NCBI GenBank assembly: GCA_006226555.1
Contig: SBGS01000053.1
Span: forward strand, 1 to 15,640
DNA length: 15,640 bases
From: Bacteroidota bacterium
GTDB lineage: Bacteria > Bacteroidota > Bacteroidia > Flavobacteriales_D > Crocinitomicaceae
Direction of reading: 5' to 3'
Shown here: positions 1 through 6,498 of the stretch, piece by piece
Layout: each line of letters begins with the position of its first letter
Position numbering within the stretch: the first letter of the stretch is position 1
Made by a program: the position numbers and the translations under genes
Notes under the pieces: generated by a model
Seen by the model: only the letters and a program-made list of their open reading frames with translations
Told to the model about the DNA's origin: nothing
Database searches by the model: none

Positions 1-821
1 ACGAAGAATTGCATTTCCATTTGTTCAAATTCCCTCATTCTGAAGATGAACTGGCGGGCAACGATCTCATTTCGGAAGGCCTTACCAACCTGTGCAATTC
101 CAAATGGAATCTTCATTCTACCTGTTTTCTGTACGTTCAGGAAATTGACGAAAATACCTTGTGCAGTTTCGGGACGAAGGAAAATAGTGGCAGCATCACC
201 AGCTACTGATCCTAATTCAGTGGAGAACATTAAGTTGAACTGTCTTACCTCTGTCCAGTTTTTCGAACCTGAGATAGGACAAGCGATCTCTAAGTCTACG
301 ATAAGTTGGTAAACTCCCTCAAGATCATTGTTCTCAAGCGTTTCACGCATGCGATCTTCTATCGATTTGATCTTTTCTGCATTGCGAAGAACATTTGGGT
401 TGGTTGCTTTAAATTGTTCCTCATCAAATGAGTCACCAAAGCGTTTTTTACCTTTTTCAACTTCTTTTTCGATCTTTTGACGGATCTTTTCGATGTGCTC
501 TTCGATCAAAACGTCAGCACGGTATCTCTTTTTGGAATCTTTGTTATCAATAAGCGGATCATTGAACGCATCAACGTGACCTGAAGCTTTCCAGGTAGTT
601 GGATGCATAAAAATAGCGGCGTCAATACCAACGATATTCTCATGCATATGAACCATGGCTTTCCACCAGTAATTCTTAATGTTGTTCTTCAATTCCGAAC
701 CAAGCTGACCGTAATCGTATGTTGCTGAAAGGCCATCATAAATTTCAGAAGAAGGGAATACAAAACCGTATTCCTTTGCGTGAGAGATCACTTCTTTTAG
801 CTTATCGTCTTTTTGTTCCAT
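1..821 (-). CDS. glyS: Glycyl-tRNA synthetase, single-chain class II type (5' part only)
   Basis: This gene charges tRNA-Gly with glycine in the cytoplasm. The 273 visible residues are the N-terminal part of the alpha2-type (bacterial/eukaryotic single-chain) enzyme. Reading from the ATG at 819-821, the protein begins MEQKDDKLKEVISHAKEYGF and has the typical 'YDYGQLGSELKNN' segment (about 35-47), 'MHPTTWKASGHVDAF' (about 72-86), 'RPETAQG' (216-222) and the class II motif 2 'FRNEI' (249-253) that contacts ATP and the tRNA acceptor end. Between 90 and 180 lies the charged insertion usual for this family. The gene leaves the window after 'QMEMQFF', so the rest of the catalytic core and the anticodon-binding domain are missing only because of the window edge. 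A -7 promoter element ends 4 nt before the ATG, and a terminator separates it from the gene upstream, so it is probably transcribed alone. Identity is very secure. Confidence 0.96.
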   Translation of the reverse strand, partial: MEQKDDKLKEVISHAKEYGFVFPSSEIYDGLSATYDYGQLGSELKNNIKNYWWKAMVHMHENIVGIDAAIFMHPTTWKASGHVDAFNDPLIDNKDSKKRYRADVLIEEHIEKIRQKIEKEVEKGKKRFGDSFDEEQFKATNPNVLRNAEKIKSIEDRMRETLENNDLEGVYQLIVDLEIACPISGSKNWTEVRQFNLMFSTELGSVAGDAATIFLRPETAQGIFVNFLNVQKTGRMKIPFGIAQVGKAFRNEIVARQFIFRMREFEQMEMQFF

Positions 822-825
822 GCCG

Positions 826-833
826 CAAAAATA
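826..833 (-). promoter_or_regulatory. -7 promoter element of glyS, 4 nt from the ATG
   Basis: On the minus strand this reads TATTTTTG, a perfect match to the Bacteroidota -7 consensus TAnnTTTG. Four nt (CGGC) separate it from the ATG, so the transcript should start at or beside the start codon. No clear TTG/TTTG -33 element is seen 17-23 nt upstream. Confidence 0.7.
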
Positions 834-834
834 G

Positions 835-848
835 TTGAATCAATTCAA
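835..848. promoter_or_regulatory. Inverted repeat just upstream of the glyS -7 element
   Basis: TTGAAT-CA-ATTCAA is a perfect dyad with 6-bp arms and a 2-bp centre. It starts 1 bp upstream of the glyS -7 element, inside the -33/-7 spacer, where a bound protein would block RNA polymerase. It is short and A+T-rich, so chance is possible. Confidence 0.3.
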
Positions 849-863
849 TGAAGTGAATAGAAA

Positions 864-895
864 CAAAAAAACCGATCGAAGCGATCGGTTTTTTT
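864..895 (-). terminator. Rho-independent terminator after the persulfide dioxygenase-rhodanese gene
   Basis: The perfect stem CCGATCG / CGATCGG (872-878 and 882-888) with a 3-nt loop is flanked by an A-run on the left (865-871) and a T-run on the right (889-895). On the minus strand it gives a G+C-rich hairpin followed by seven T residues, 15-45 nt past the stop codon at 910. It is symmetric, so it could also work on the plus strand. It insulates glyS from the gene upstream. Confidence 0.9.
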
Positions 896-909
896 ATTGT
901 GAAGTTTGA

Positions 910-2310
910 TTATTTCAATGTAGAAGGACAAACATATGCAGTGCGCGGAATATTTGTTTTCTTCAATGCTGCGAATCCACCATCGATATCCACGAGATTG
1001 GTGTAACCGTTTTGCATCAGCAATGATATAGCGATCACCGAACGATATCCACCAGCACAGTGAACATGGTAAGTTGCATGTTTATCCAGCTTGTTCAAGT
1101 CTTCATTCATATAGTCCAGTGCATAATGAATTGCGCTCTCAACATGCTCAGAAGTAAACTCTCCCGGCTTACGTACATCAACGATCTCATATTCTCCAAA
1201 ATGCTGTGCAACTTCTTCAGCAGAAACGCTCTTGATCACATTCAGTTTATTTCCTGCGGCCTCATAAGCTTTAATTCCACCTTTTAGGAATCCGACCGTG
1301 TTATCATATCCCACACGAGCAAGACGCGTAACTGTCTCTTCTTCCTTTCCTTCAGGCGTGATCAAAACGATCTTTTGATTTAGATCTTCGATCAATGCAC
1401 CAACCCACATGGCAAAGGTTCCATTCAATCCAATAAACAACGAGTTAGGAATAAACCCTTTGATAAATTCTCCCTGTGTACGAACATCAAGGATCAAAGC
1501 TCCTTCTTCAACTTCCTTCATGAATTCATTTATATCCAAGGCACGATTTCCCTTGTCGAGCACTTCATCAAAAGAATCGTACCCCATTTTATTCATCAAG
1601 GCATTCTTAGGGAAATACTGAGGAGGAGGTAAAATACCTGTTGTCACCTCTTCGATAAATTCATCTTTTGTCATGTCTGCGCGCAGAGCATAATTATTTT
1701 TCTTTTGCTCTCCCAGCGTACCAACAGTTTCTGAGCTCATGTTCTTACCACATGCGGAACCCGCTCCATGTCCAGGATAAACGATCACATCATCAGGAAG
1801 GGTCATAATACGGTTTCTCAAAGAGTCATATAGCATTCCGGCCAGGTCTTCCTGCGTAAGATCAGATTTGATAGCAAGATCAGGACGTCCGACATCTCCC
1901 AGGAACAAAGTGTCTCCTGTAAAGATTGCATGCTCCTTGCCACTCTCATCGATCAATAGGTAAGTACTGGACTCCGGTGTATGTCCCGGCGTATGTAGTA
2001 CTTTGATAGTTATTTTACCGATCTTGAATTCCTGATTGTCTTCCGCTACGATAACTTCATAGTTCGGATTTGCTTTTGGTCCATAAATGATCTTGGCACC
2101 GGTTTTCTTTGCAAGATCAACGTGACCTGAAACGAAGTCGGCGTGAAAATGAGTTTCAAAAATGTACTTGATCTTGGCTCCATTCAATTCAGCCATTTCA
2201 ATGTATGGCTCTGTTTCACGCAACGGATCAATTATAGCAACCTCACCTTCGCTTTCAATATAATAGGCAGCTTCTGCCAGACATTTTGTATATAATTGTT
2301 CGATTTTCAT
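910..2310 (-). CDS. Persulfide dioxygenase-rhodanese fusion (CstB-like)
   Basis: This 466-residue cytoplasmic protein probably oxidises glutathione or low-molecular-weight persulfides to sulfite and/or thiosulfate, as part of sulfide detoxification. The N-terminal metallo-beta-lactamase domain (about 1-240) is of the ETHE1 type: THFHADFVSGH (53-63), HTPGH with His110, GDTLFLGDVGRPD with Asp133, and PGHG with His181, which supplies the mononuclear iron ligands of that family. A first rhodanese-like domain (about 255-355) has no cysteine at the active-loop position (LITPEGKEEE), so it is a pseudo-rhodanese. The second (about 362-460) has the active loop CAGGYRS with Cys418. The order dioxygenase, inactive rhodanese, active rhodanese matches staphylococcal CstB. 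It lies 90 bp downstream of engB, behind an 18-bp dyad, and ends at a strong terminator, so it is probably its own transcription unit. The family call is strong; the exact substrate is inferred. Confidence 0.92.
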   Translation of the reverse strand: MKIEQLYTKCLAEAAYYIESEGEVAIIDPLRETEPYIEMAELNGAKIKYIFETHFHADFVSGHVDLAKKTGAKIIYGPKANPNYEVIVAEDNQEFKIGKITIKVLHTPGHTPESSTYLLIDESGKEHAIFTGDTLFLGDVGRPDLAIKSDLTQEDLAGMLYDSLRNRIMTLPDDVIVYPGHGAGSACGKNMSSETVGTLGEQKKNNYALRADMTKDEFIEEVTTGILPPPQYFPKNALMNKMGYDSFDEVLDKGNRALDINEFMKEVEEGALILDVRTQGEFIKGFIPNSLFIGLNGTFAMWVGALIEDLNQKIVLITPEGKEEETVTRLARVGYDNTVGFLKGGIKAYEAAGNKLNVIKSVSAEEVAQHFGEYEIVDVRKPGEFTSEHVESAIHYALDYMNEDLNKLDKHATYHVHCAGGYRSVIAISLLMQNGYTNLVDIDGGFAALKKTNIPRTAYVCPSTLK

Positions 2311-2335
2311 ACTTATTCACTTAAAAGGTTCGATA

Positions 2336-2343
2336 CAAAGTTC
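2336..2343 (-). promoter_or_regulatory. Imperfect -7 element for the persulfide dioxygenase gene
   Basis: On the minus strand this reads GAACTTTG, one mismatch from TAnnTTTG, 25 nt before the ATG. No TTG/TTTG lies at the usual -33 distance. A weak promoter of this kind with a dyad about 43 bp upstream of the inferred start fits an activator-dependent gene. Confidence 0.4.
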
Positions 2344-2363
2344 ATCATAAAGATCTATCCGAG

Positions 2364-2381
2364 ATGTTACCAGGGTAACAT
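2364..2381. promoter_or_regulatory. Perfect 18-bp dyad, candidate operator of the persulfide dioxygenase gene
   Basis: ATGTTACC-AG-GGTAACAT is a perfect inverted repeat with 8-bp arms in the 90-bp gap between engB and the persulfide dioxygenase-rhodanese gene. Its centre (2372.5) is 62 bp from the ATG and about 43 bp upstream of the transcription start inferred from the -7 element at 2336-2343. That is where dimeric activators of the Crp/Fnr class commonly bind. There is no T-run after it and the centre is only 2 nt, so it is not a terminator. The regulator is unknown; a redox- or persulfide-sensing one is an inference from the target gene. Confidence 0.6.
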
Positions 2382-2400
2382 AAGGGAATAGAATTCGACA

Positions 2401-3000
2401 TTATTTTAATTCCTTGTTTATGAATTCAATGTAGTTCAATAGTTTTTCTTTTCCAAAGCCCGATTCACTGGAAGTAGTGAAAACAGGTGGCAATTCATCC
2501 CAGTATTTGAGCATTTCCTTTTTGTATTTGGCCAGGTTCTTTTGAAGGGCAGAGGAAGATAGTTTATCGATCTTCGTAAAAACCATTGCAAACGGAATCT
2601 CCTTTTCTCCGCACCAGTTCATGAATTCCAGATCGATCTTTTGAGGTTCAAGTCTGCTGTCCAATAAAACGAATACATTCGTCAGGTTTTTTCTATTGCA
2701 GAGATAATCCGCGATAAATTGCTCCCACTTGATGCGAGCGACCTTTGATGCTTTCGCGAAACCATAACCCGGCAGATCGACCAGGTACCAGTTGTCATTT
2801 ATCATGAAGTGGTTGATCAACTGCGTTTTTCCAGGTTTACCAGATGTCTTTGCTAGTTTTTTGTGACCTGTAAGCATATTGATCAGGGAAGATTTACCCA
2901 CATTCGAACGGCCGATAAAAGCGTACTCCGGTCTGTCCGGTTCCGGACACTTTCTGTAATCTGTATTCGAAATGACGAATTCTGCTGAGTTTACGATCAT
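2401..3000 (-). CDS. engB: Ribosome biogenesis GTPase EngB (YihA/YsxC)
   Basis: EngB is a small cytoplasmic GTPase needed for assembly of the large (50S) ribosomal subunit. The 199-residue length is normal for the family. All GTPase motifs are visible: G1 GRSNVGKS (30-37), the PGKT switch I/G2 region with Thr59, G3 DLPG (75-78) followed by the typical YGFA, G4 TKID (142-145) and G5 around TSSES (176-180). The N-terminus FVISNTDYRKCPEPDRPEYAFIG is also typical. The ATG at 2998-3000 is preceded at exactly 4 nt by a perfect -7 element, which supports both the start and a leaderless transcript. The next gene downstream has its own promoter region, so the two may be separate units, although no terminator was seen in the gap. 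Confidence 0.96.
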   Translation of the reverse strand: MIVNSAEFVISNTDYRKCPEPDRPEYAFIGRSNVGKSSLINMLTGHKKLAKTSGKPGKTQLINHFMINDNWYLVDLPGYGFAKASKVARIKWEQFIADYLCNRKNLTNVFVLLDSRLEPQKIDLEFMNWCGEKEIPFAMVFTKIDKLSSSALQKNLAKYKKEMLKYWDELPPVFTTSSESGFGKEKLLNYIEFINKELK

Positions 3001-3004
3001 ATGA

Positions 3005-3012
3005 CAAAAATA
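3005..3012 (-). promoter_or_regulatory. -7 promoter element of engB, 4 nt from the ATG
   Basis: On the minus strand this reads TATTTTTG, a perfect match to TAnnTTTG. Four nt (TCAT) separate it from the ATG at 2998-3000. There is no clear -33 element. It predicts a transcript starting at or within a nucleotide or two of the start codon. Confidence 0.7.
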
Positions 3013-3061
3013 GGAATATAAGGAAGATTAGAGCCGTTCTTTTTAGCCCGATATCATCCAA

Positions 3062-3076
3062 GAAACATGGTGTTTC
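3062..3076. promoter_or_regulatory. Inverted repeat between the divergent engB and lipoprotein promoters
   Basis: GAAACA-TGG-TGTTTC is a perfect dyad with 6-bp arms and a 3-bp centre. It sits about midway between the engB -7 element (3005-3012) and the lipoprotein -7 element (3121-3128), so a bound protein could act on either gene. Support is only the symmetry and position. Confidence 0.3.
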
Positions 3077-3120
3077 CAACATTTTATAATTTTTTAAACA
3101 TAACTCAAACTCGTTTATCC

Positions 3121-3128
3121 TATTTTTG
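3121..3128 (+). promoter_or_regulatory. -7 promoter element of the HMA-domain lipoprotein gene
   Basis: TATTTTTG is a perfect TAnnTTTG match, 15 nt before the ATG at 3144, giving a leader of roughly 10 nt. No good -33 TTG is seen at the usual distance. Confidence 0.6.
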
Positions 3129-3143
3129 TACAAATCGAAGACA

Positions 3144-3632
3144 ATGAGAAGCACATACGCATTGATTTTATCTGGAGCCATGCTTTTTGCATGTAGTGAT
3201 AATGGAGGAGAGAAAGTAGAGGGACAGGAAGTTGAAGAGGTGGCAGCTGCAGTGGCTGATTCTCAATTGGAACTTTCAGTAGAGGGAATGGTATGTGCAC
3301 ATGCTTGTGGCGGGTCTATTAAAAAAGCGCTAAAAGCCACAGGAGCGGTAGAAAAGGTAACGATCCATTTTGAAGAGGAGAGACCTTCGAACAACGTTGT
3401 TGTACTTTATGATAGTAAAAAGATCAATAAAGGTGAGATTGAAAAGATCATTACTGAACTAAATCACGGGCAGTTTACCTCAAAAGAAATTTCTGATAAA
3501 AAACTTGATAATAAAGTCTCAGAAGAAAAAAGTGAACAATCTTCTAGTGATCGCACTCCGGGTATTTCAGCGGTAACTTCCGGTTTCGAAATACCAAACA
3601 TCTTCGAGATATTGTCTGGCTTGATTCTCTGA
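3144..3632 (+). CDS. Lipoprotein with a heavy-metal-associated (HMA) domain and a CxHxC metal site
   Basis: This 162-residue protein has a lipoprotein signal peptide: MRSTYALILSGAMLFAC, with lipobox LFAC and the acylated Cys17. An acidic E/V-rich linker follows (about 20-40). Then comes one HMA fold (about 42-116) containing EGMVCAHACGG, with Cys51, His53 and Cys55. The usual HMA motif is GMxCxxC; here the two cysteines are three residues apart with a histidine between them. The tail (117-162) is polar and of unknown role. HMA domains bind soft or transition metal ions such as Cu(I) or Zn(II), so an envelope metal-binding or metal-transfer role is likely, but no metal transporter lies nearby. 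I chose the ATG at 3144 because the upstream in-frame TTG at 3126 overlaps the promoter element and would spoil the signal peptide. The gene is divergent from engB. Confidence 0.85.
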   Translation: MRSTYALILSGAMLFACSDNGGEKVEGQEVEEVAAAVADSQLELSVEGMVCAHACGGSIKKALKATGAVEKVTIHFEEERPSNNVVVLYDSKKINKGEIEKIITELNHGQFTSKEISDKKLDNKVSEEKSEQSSSDRTPGISAVTSGFEIPNIFEILSGLIL

Positions 3633-3648
3633 TTCCTTTACTGATGAT

Positions 3649-3656
3649 TAAATTTG
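3649..3656 (+). promoter_or_regulatory. -7 promoter element of the alpha/beta hydrolase gene, 4 nt from the ATG
   Basis: TAAATTTG is a perfect TAnnTTTG match, followed by CGGT and the ATG at 3661. A TTG at 3621-3623 is 25 nt upstream, longer than the usual 17-23 nt spacing. It predicts a leaderless transcript for the hydrolase (and probably the VWA gene after it). Confidence 0.65.
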
Positions 3657-3660
3657 CGGT

Positions 3661-4422
3661 ATGAAATTGAATTACCGCGAATACGGCGAAGGCAAACCTT
3701 TTATAATTCTTCACGGTTTATTCGGATTTTCCGACAATTGGCAAACGCATGCAAAGCGTTTAGCTGATTACTATCGTGTCATTACGGTCGATCTGAGAAA
3801 CCATGGGAAATCACCATGGAGTGATGAGGTAAGTTATACATCTATGGCAGAGGATGTCCATGAACTATGCGTCGATCTTGGTTTAGACGAGATCATACTA
3901 ATGGGGCATTCAATGGGAGGTAAAGTTGCCATGTATTTTGCGTTAAAGTATGAGGAGATGCTCGAGAAGTTGATCGTTGTAGATATTGGAGTTAAATCCT
4001 ACCCGATGCATCATCAACATATTTTGGCAGGTATCCATGCCGTTCAGCTCGATGGAGTGGAAACTCGGAAGCAAGCTGAAGCCGATCTGAGAAAGCATAT
4101 TGAATCTCCCGGCATTATTCAGTTCTTACTAAAAAATCTCTACTGGAAAGAAAAAGGTCAGCTCCAATGGAAAATGAATGTGAATGCCCTGGAGACCAAT
4201 ATGGAAGAAATTCTCTCTGCCGTTCCGGAAATGGAGTGCTTTGTACCGACTCTCTTTATTAGAGGTGAAATGTCAAATTACATTTTGGACGAAGACGTTC
4301 ATGAGCTGGAACACTATTTTCCTGACTCAGAGCTTGTGACGATAGAAAATGCAGGACACTGGGTGCACGCTGAAGCGCCTGAAGAATTCGTCGAAACAGT
4401 ACTATCTTTTCTTCTGAGATAA
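3661..4422 (+). CDS. Alpha/beta hydrolase (YbfF-like esterase)
   Basis: This 253-residue cytoplasmic protein is a serine hydrolase of the alpha/beta fold. The N-terminal part has the oxyanion-hole segment ILHGLFGFSDNW (16-27) and the DLRNHGKS loop (44-51). The nucleophile elbow is GHSMGG with Ser84, the catalytic His233 is in NAGHWVHAE, and the likely acid is Asp108 in VVDIG. That layout (nucleophile, acid 24 residues later, late His) matches the E. coli YbfF esterase family. The probable reaction is hydrolysis of a small ester or thioester; the natural substrate is unknown. A promoter element sits 4 nt before the ATG. The next gene begins 30 nt after its stop, so the two are probably co-transcribed. 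Confidence 0.88.
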   Translation: MKLNYREYGEGKPFIILHGLFGFSDNWQTHAKRLADYYRVITVDLRNHGKSPWSDEVSYTSMAEDVHELCVDLGLDEIILMGHSMGGKVAMYFALKYEEMLEKLIVVDIGVKSYPMHHQHILAGIHAVQLDGVETRKQAEADLRKHIESPGIIQFLLKNLYWKEKGQLQWKMNVNALETNMEEILSAVPEMECFVPTLFIRGEMSNYILDEDVHELEHYFPDSELVTIENAGHWVHAEAPEEFVETVLSFLLR

Positions 4423-4452
4423 TACGGCTTGTTTTTTGATCGTTATAATACT

Positions 4453-5829
4453 ATGCGAGGAATTATCACCCTTTTATTTTTGCTTTTACAGGGCCTAGTT
4501 TTTAGTCAGACCGTTCAGTTTGATAAGACAAAATATGATTTTGGGGAAATAGAATCATACGACATAAGATACGTTGATTTTGTGTTAACCAATTCGGGCT
4601 CCAAAAAGGAATGGGTGCTGAGCGTTAAGAAACCAAGTGACGTCGTTTATATCAGCTCAGGTCAGGGGATGGATCCCGACAGTTCGATCGTTATTCGCTT
4701 TCATGTAGAGCCAAAGGTAAAGGGTAAGTTTAGCTACGAGATCGAAGTCTTTACTTCCGATCGTGCAGAACCTGTGAAGCTTAAAATAACAGGAAATCTG
4801 GTGGAGCTGGATCAGACTTCAAATGCATCTTTGACCGCATGTCCTGATTTCAATACGAGACCTGGAGGAACAGACCCAAATAAGTTTAAGCTAAAGGTGA
4901 TCACGATAGATGAAGAAACCAGAGAGGTCTTATCGGGTTCTACAGTTTCCCTGATCCAAAATGGTCGCGAATCATGGACTGATCAAACGGATAAAAATGG
5001 TGAAATAAAAAGCGAAGCAGTGATTGGATTTAGCTATTTCTATGCTGTACACGATGGCTATTATCCTTCAGAATTGGGAGCTTATGTTAACTATAATCGG
5101 AACACAGTAGTTCTCAAGCTAAGAAAGTACCCTGCTCCGGTTGATGTTCCGGAAGTTGAAACAGATACAATATTCATCGCGGATCAACCCGTTCCTGAAG
5201 AGGTTCCTGAGATCATTGGTGAAGAAACTCCTCCAGCCTTCACAGATCTTGATAAGGACAATTTTGATCCTTCCTATTTTGATGCGGTAAACGTTGTTTT
5301 TGTATTGGATATATCTTCTTCCATGAGACAAGCGGAGAAAATGGAGTTAATGAAGTATTCGCTGATAAAGTTGACGCAAATGTTGAGACCACAGGACAAG
5401 ATCACTTTGGTTACATATTCATCTACAGCTGAGGTTTTCATGTCTGCCCAGACCGGAGCCAATAAAGATGAGATCTTTAAAAAGGTAGAAGAGCTCGAAG
5501 CCAGAGGGTTTACTGCCGGGGGTACCGGTATCAAACTTGGATTCAAGCAAGCAATGAAGTCTTATACAAAGGATGGAGCCAATAATGTGGTTATCATTAC
5601 GGATGGTGCTTTCAATCGTGATTCGGATGATTATTTGAAGTCCGTGAAGAAGTATGCTAAGAAAGGAGTTCGGTTTTCCGTTGTTGGCGTAAAGAACAAA
5701 GAGGTTGATAAGGACAAAATGGTTCTTGCAGCTGAAAAGGGTAAGGGGTTTTATGTCCCGATCATGAATCTTGAAGATGCTCAGAACAACCTTCGACAAG
5801 CAGTTCGAATGCTTGCATACAAGTATTGA
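4453..5829 (+). CDS. Secreted multidomain protein: Ig-like (DUF1573/ASH-like) + carboxypeptidase-regulatory-like + VWA domain
   Basis: This protein has 458 residues from the ATG at 4453. MRGIITLLFLLLQGLVFSQ is a signal peptide. Residues about 20-115 look like a DUF1573/ASH (Hydin-type) Ig-like domain ('VQFDKTKYDFGEIESYD', 'LTNSGSKKEW', 'KGKFSYEIEVFTSD'). Residues about 143-225 resemble a carboxypeptidase regulatory-like fold ('TREVLSGSTVSLIQNG', 'TDKNGEI', 'VHDGYYPSE'). A Pro/Glu-rich linker follows (about 227-270). A VWA domain fills 278-458, with metal-site residues DISSS (286-290), the Thr of TAGGTG (about 354-358) and the Asp of TDG (384). VWA domains bind partner proteins through a metal ion, so a periplasmic or surface adhesion or scaffold role is likely; the partner is unknown. 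The in-frame TTG at 4429 would add eight polar residues before the signal peptide, so I reject it. It ends 3 bp from the convergent membrane-protein gene. Confidence 0.82.
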   Translation: MRGIITLLFLLLQGLVFSQTVQFDKTKYDFGEIESYDIRYVDFVLTNSGSKKEWVLSVKKPSDVVYISSGQGMDPDSSIVIRFHVEPKVKGKFSYEIEVFTSDRAEPVKLKITGNLVELDQTSNASLTACPDFNTRPGGTDPNKFKLKVITIDEETREVLSGSTVSLIQNGRESWTDQTDKNGEIKSEAVIGFSYFYAVHDGYYPSELGAYVNYNRNTVVLKLRKYPAPVDVPEVETDTIFIADQPVPEEVPEIIGEETPPAFTDLDKDNFDPSYFDAVNVVFVLDISSSMRQAEKMELMKYSLIKLTQMLRPQDKITLVTYSSTAEVFMSAQTGANKDEIFKKVEELEARGFTAGGTGIKLGFKQAMKSYTKDGANNVVIITDGAFNRDSDDYLKSVKKYAKKGVRFSVVGVKNKEVDKDKMVLAAEKGKGFYVPIMNLEDAQNNLRQAVRMLAYKY

Positions 5830-5832
5830 TCT

Positions 5833-6498
5833 TTAGTGTTTTCGTTCGAAGAAAACTTTATTTCTGTCGATGTTTGACTCAAGAACGTTAAAGAATTCAT
5901 CCTCCATTCCTTCGGGAATGCAATCGGTGGGAAATGAAAGTTGTAATCCTTTGATGTAATCAAAATAGATGCTCTGCTGGTGTACGGAAACTTTTCGAAG
6001 TCCACTGAAATAGAGTAGTTGAACTTCTCTGTCTGCAACGATCAATGCTTTTGATGAAAGACCGATACGATAGGATCCAGAAGCTTTCCCAATAAGAGCG
6101 AAAATAATCGAATCCAAGGCTCCAATAGCAAAAGCGATAGCCGGTGCCCAAGCCAGTTCAGTGATCAGATATAAACCAATTGCCAGTGCAAACATCACCA
6201 AAGATTCTAGCAATAGGTAAGTTGTAACTCGTCTTACTCTTTCAGGTCCAACCGGTACATTCCACTTAAATCGATCCGTTTTTTTTACAATCTGAGCTCC
6301 CATCCATCTTTTAATGCTTCTGCGCAGAATGGAGAGGAAGATCAATGTCCCCAATAGTAGGAATGCTTCAAATGCATAGGGAAGATTCGCACCTGATACG
6401 TGAAGAAATCCGATCGGGAGATCATATCCAACATAGATGCTCAAGAGCATAGTTGGAAATAGCAAAAAGAGCAGTATGCTATTGATCGCTTTATTCAT
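5833..6498 (-). CDS. Four-helix membrane protein of unknown function
   Basis: I do not recognise this 221-residue protein. Four hydrophobic stretches look like membrane helices: about 5-24, 41-59, 93-113 and 117-137. The loop between helices 2 and 3 is basic (RRSIKRWMGAQIVKKTDRFKW), so it is probably cytoplasmic. The C-terminal part (about 143-221) is soluble and alternates hydrophobic and polar residues (SKALIVADREVQLLYFSGLRKVSVHQQSIYF), suggesting a small beta-rich, PH-like domain on the inner face; that is inference only. Its ATG overlaps the stop of the DUF349 gene in ATGAATAA (6491-6498), so it is translationally coupled and belongs to the pfkB-DUF349 operon. Confidence 0.75.
   Translation of the reverse strand: MNKAINSILLFLLFPTMLLSIYVGYDLPIGFLHVSGANLPYAFEAFLLLGTLIFLSILRRSIKRWMGAQIVKKTDRFKWNVPVGPERVRRVTTYLLLESLVMFALAIGLYLITELAWAPAIAFAIGALDSIIFALIGKASGSYRIGLSSKALIVADREVQLLYFSGLRKVSVHQQSIYFDYIKGLQLSFPTDCIPEGMEDEFFNVLESNIDRNKVFFERKH

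Noticed and set aside
9..312. Two small plus-strand frames over the first 300 bp
   Set aside because: They lie antisense to the glycyl-tRNA synthetase coding region, which is recognisable throughout, and resemble no protein I know.
2364..2381. The 18-bp dyad as a terminator for engB
   Set aside because: There is no T-run after it on the minus strand and a 2-nt loop cannot close an 8-bp stem without opening some pairs; an operator fits better.
3126..3143. Upstream TTG start for the HMA lipoprotein gene
   Set aside because: It lies inside the perfect -7 element (3121-3128) and would add polar and charged residues ahead of the lipoprotein signal peptide.
4429..4452. TTG start for the VWA protein
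   Set aside because: The ATG at 4453 starts directly at a typical signal peptide; the extra eight residues (MFFDRYNT) do not fit.
5119..5799. Several minus-strand frames under the VWA gene
   Set aside because: They are antisense shadows of a coding sequence with clear domain motifs, with no promoter element or recognisable product.
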